In this document: one piece after another, positions 18,201 through 19,573 of the stretch
Numbering within the stretch: the stretch's first letter is position 1
How the letters are laid out: each line of letters begins with the position of its first letter
Assembly (NCBI GenBank): GCA_904419095.1
Contig: CAJFQT010000014.1
Location: 1 to 19,573, forward strand
Direction of reading: 5' to 3'
Source: an uncultured Clostridia bacterium
GTDB taxonomy: Bacteria > Bacillota > Clostridia > TANB77 > CAG-508
DNA: 19,573 nt
The notes under the pieces: generated by a model
What the model was told of the DNA's origin: nothing
Seen by the model: the letters and a program-made list of their open reading frames with translations, nothing else
Database searches by the model: none
Made by a program: the position numbers and the translations under genes

Positions 18201-18632
18201 TCCTTCTAGTTTCCATTCTACTACATTTTTACAAGCTTCTGGTAATGTGACTTCTACATTTATTCGTCCACCTTTTAAATTACTTGATGTTGCACCACTT
18301 TTTAATCCCATTGTTAAATCTATTGTCCATTCAATCTGATCAAAAGATCTAACTATATTGTTATTTTCTGAACTGTCATTTCCTGGATTGTCATCTGCAT
18401 CAAATGGTGCTGTTCCAGTTTTTGTTCCTATTATCTGTGCAGATGTTATTATTCCTTGTTCTCCAATTTCAGAAATTTTATTATTTTTCATTTCTTCTGT
18501 TCCTATCATACTTTTTTCGGAATTACCTATTTGATTTATTTTTGTTGCAAGCACTACCGCACCTATAATCATAATAAAAACAATTAATAAAATTATTAAC
18601 TTCTTTTTTATTTTTCTTCCTTCTTTTTTCAT
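15234..18632 (-). CDS. Large exported adhesin-like protein with DUF11-type and C-terminal Ig-like domains
   Basis: A 1132-aa surface protein; exact family not recognised. It opens with a strongly basic MKKEGRKIKKK and a hydrophobic segment (about 11-29) ending VLA, which could be a cleaved signal peptide or a membrane anchor. The body is beta-rich with many Asn, Thr and Gly, and has no catalytic motif. About residues 710-960 resemble DUF11-type extracellular repeats (EITTDLSGNQILIW..., ELKYTIVYENRTENIISEF). The last domain (about 1047-1130), with YGWSNS...GTYYLWIISTDGVGN, resembles the Ig-like domain of the 283-aa protein. No LPxTG-like tail. ATG 18632 follows a near-perfect AAGGAGGT. It starts 31 nt after the stop of the 283-aa gene and is almost certainly cotranscribed with it. 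Confidence 0.85.
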   Translation of the reverse strand: MKKEGRKIKKKLIILLIVFIMIIGAVVLATKINQIGNSEKSMIGTEEMKNNKISEIGEQGIITSAQIIGTKTGTAPFDADDNPGNDSSENNNIVRSFDQIEWTIDLTMGLKSGATSSNLKGGRINVEVTLPEACKNVVEWKLEGMEWLEVGSVSEDGITLTGYYDMSEEEITIPGKQTLSFVLDIYGAGNKTEIIPTFIFGLEGNSASDRKTISGEKILVSAIGKYNVQLEKNSNLAFRTSVDYGQGNVSGRMYGYNFIIQLYNENVEKGLKGIEYPKGDITFDINLKLERTKANSSELEDITNECTPILWNYRLNDWTHNTKGYIADREMFKFSNNYHLYNLRLPLGIYVEDRFSTYDSGEVQIIQENNILHITIKNYNFNGKFPHYEANYNGAIDSGRDKIYNENIGVFNVSYLQIFVPEDSYSTTSNRKYFFTVSDSNLKMTTLSGDKISSQIFSDDDTIKISHLQYSKGYLAQQIIPLENDKKTLLESYYSVGDGKATANGTIYISSKLITGSSNDDDLYTFNRFFKFDADGFEPVYNDNGDKYEFDAPNIPGNPVFRVWYVTKKDGTNWSSQTEMNNTNIEDVDIYDNIEDIPENKLCVGIYFENVSGYICRAIGSTGHHLRFPLKIKSTAKIGQTYGMTQSTKVWAEQLDRNIYSILHPENKYPTPLWESGNPNYVKTEYDSEGNIIEGTNLGGFTYGNTILVVGANLHGNIAVLDENNKEKLNYDLGKNENKVKYQISPNLDKNKNLSVQISGVTLKAKITLPKGLSYIERSCEYGEPEITTDLSGNQILIWRIYNCKAGENINPITFETQILNESANGTQYTAKFVISEDTDDYNATKIGNSEINFRTSTVTINVINLTSHRLYAEVDKNVLENNNELKYTIVYENRTENIISEFQLLDILPYTGDKRGSRFSGNYTVKNINIKSNLNGNGQTTSNMNLYTTNSDEVKTITAKDTNIGISNIWVQRVIGSEINEEVKGIAVKGEISGKERIEIEIIIKTNGNKSKDIYINNAMAQISSKSEQIETGKVETIVVEKYLQKEVEVSTIITASDNMSGISELKYGWSNSKNEQPNEYINVDGILTSPIKIRKMLPQGTYYLWIISTDGVGNISETVSEAFIVKSPEN

Positions 18633-18663
18633 TATGACCTCCTTACTTTTAATTTCCTGTTCT

Positions 18664-19515
18664 CTAAATTTCTATATAGGTTAATTCATATTCACCACCA
18701 TCAGGATTTGCATTTATTTCTGGACCAATGTTATCTATGTTTGTAATTTCCTCTGTTATATAAACTTTATTTCCAACTGTATCTGTTGCCTCTGCATATA
18801 TAAATCCATTTTCTGGTACATCTATTTGTGCATTATTATTTGTTAATGTCGCATTTTTCATATTATTTCTAGCTAATGTTTCAGTTTTTCCATATCCTAT
18901 TTTGTGATTCTTAGACAAAATAGAATCAAAAATTAAATTAACTTTTAATGGTCCTTTTGTTACTGAATGATTATAGGCTACTTGTATTTTTCCTTCTTTT
19001 ATACTAAAAGCTTGGCTCATTCCGATCTTTTCATTACCTTTATTATCAATTACTTTTACCCAAAAATAATATTGTCCAATTTTACAATCATCTTTTTCAA
19101 TCATTTGACCATTAGACATAGTATCTGTCCAATTTGTTGGCTCTTCCGTAGAATTCGTCCATTGATAATATATTTTTTCTATATTGTCATTTTCTTTTTT
19201 AGATGTTGCATTTACTTTTATTGAAATTTTTGCTTGGCCATTTGTTGGCATAACATATTCTCCACCATTTGGAGAGAATTCTATTATTATCTCATTACTA
19301 ACTATATCCTCATACTTATCATCAATCTCATCAATGCTAGACTCATAATTCTTCTTCAACTGTTCTAATTCCTTCATCTGACTAACTTTTTTATTATTAC
19401 TATTAGTATAAATAAAAAAGCAAACAATCAAGAAAAAAATCATAGCAATTAACACAAAAAGTGTTACCGAACCGGAATCATTTTTAAAATTAAAATGCTT
19501 TTTTTGACTATTCAT
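18664..19515 (-). CDS. Short N-terminally anchored surface protein sharing the constant 5' cassette, possibly C-terminally truncated
   Basis: A 283-aa protein whose first 59 residues are nearly identical to the 679-aa protein (differences at residues 3 and 37): the same basic start, hydrophobic anchor (about 16-37) and coiled stretch. The rest is different: an Ig-like domain starting SPNGGEYVMPTNGQ (about 81) with YYQWTNS and YYFWVKVIDNKGN, a second region of about 80 residues, and then DNIGPEINANPDGGEYELTYIEI at the end. That ending looks like the opening of another GGEY-type domain cut off after a few residues by TAG, so the gene may be truncated. ATG 19515 is set by AAGGAGG 6 nt upstream. 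The 1132-aa gene follows after 31 nt. Confidence 0.82.
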   Translation of the reverse strand: MNSQKKHFNFKNDSGSVTLFVLIAMIFFLIVCFFIYTNSNNKKVSQMKELEQLKKNYESSIDEIDDKYEDIVSNEIIIEFSPNGGEYVMPTNGQAKISIKVNATSKKENDNIEKIYYQWTNSTEEPTNWTDTMSNGQMIEKDDCKIGQYYFWVKVIDNKGNEKIGMSQAFSIKEGKIQVAYNHSVTKGPLKVNLIFDSILSKNHKIGYGKTETLARNNMKNATLTNNNAQIDVPENGFIYAEATDTVGNKVYITEEITNIDNIGPEINANPDGGEYELTYIEI

Positions 19516-19573
19516 AACCATCCTCCTTAAAACTGTAAAACTCAGTAATATCAATACTTTCAAGCACTATGCA
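19340..19573 (-). repeat. Right arm of the 234-nt inverted duplication (runs off window)
   Basis: This is the reverse complement of 13012-13245 with six substitutions and no gaps. Identity includes untranslated leader sequence ahead of the ribosome binding site, so the two loci share regulatory sequence as well as protein sequence. The repeat is still matching at the last base of the window. Confidence 0.95.

Noticed and set aside
1..19573. CRISPR arrays, tRNA or rRNA genes, insertion sequences, phage genes
   Set aside because: I saw no direct-repeat array, tRNA-like or rRNA-like segment, transposase or phage protein on either strand.

Overview
This is an AT-rich (G+C visibly below 35%) stretch of bacterial chromosome. 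Gene content, strong Shine-Dalgarno sites (AAGGAGG/GGAGG), standard code (TGG for Trp) and the gdpP...rplI-dnaB gene order point to Bacillota, class Clostridia, probably an uncultured host-associated lineage. The lineage is inferred, not proven.

Left and middle part (1-12855): everything lies on the minus strand, so transcription runs from right to left. In transcription order it holds gdpP (c-di-AMP phosphodiesterase), an exported wall/membrane-anchored protein, rplI, dnaB, tilS, ftsH, an OGG1-type 8-oxoguanine glycosylase, and addB, which runs off the left edge. This is housekeeping: second-messenger turnover, a ribosomal protein, the replicative helicase, tRNA-Ile lysidine synthesis, membrane proteolysis, oxidative base repair and double-strand-break processing. 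Four intrinsic terminators, three on this strand and one shared in the surface locus, and several recognisable sigma-A-type promoters divide it into units: gdpP; the exported protein; rplI-dnaB-tilS, possibly reading into ftsH, which also has its own promoter; and ogg-addB. A perfect 30-bp inverted repeat with a 6-nt loop and high G+C fills the dnaB-tilS junction and looks like a mobile REP/MITE-type element.

Right part (12856-19573): a surface-protein locus. A 679-aa protein on the plus strand converges on a minus-strand pair (283 aa, then 1132 aa) across a shared hairpin terminator. The 679-aa and 283-aa genes begin with the same module: 234 nt, 228 identical by my hand alignment, in inverted orientation at 13012-13245 and 19340-19573. 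The module covers about 45-58 nt of leader, the ribosome binding site, a basic/hydrophobic membrane anchor and a short coiled region. Directly after it the proteins become unrelated: a Cys-rich zinc-ribbon-like region plus Ig-like domains in one, a short Ig-like ectodomain in the other. This is the most interesting structure here: a constant 5' cassette joined to variable ectodomains, with inverted arms that could recombine. The right edge of the window falls inside the repeat, so its full length there cannot be seen.

No rRNA, tRNA, CRISPR array, transposase or phage gene was recognised.
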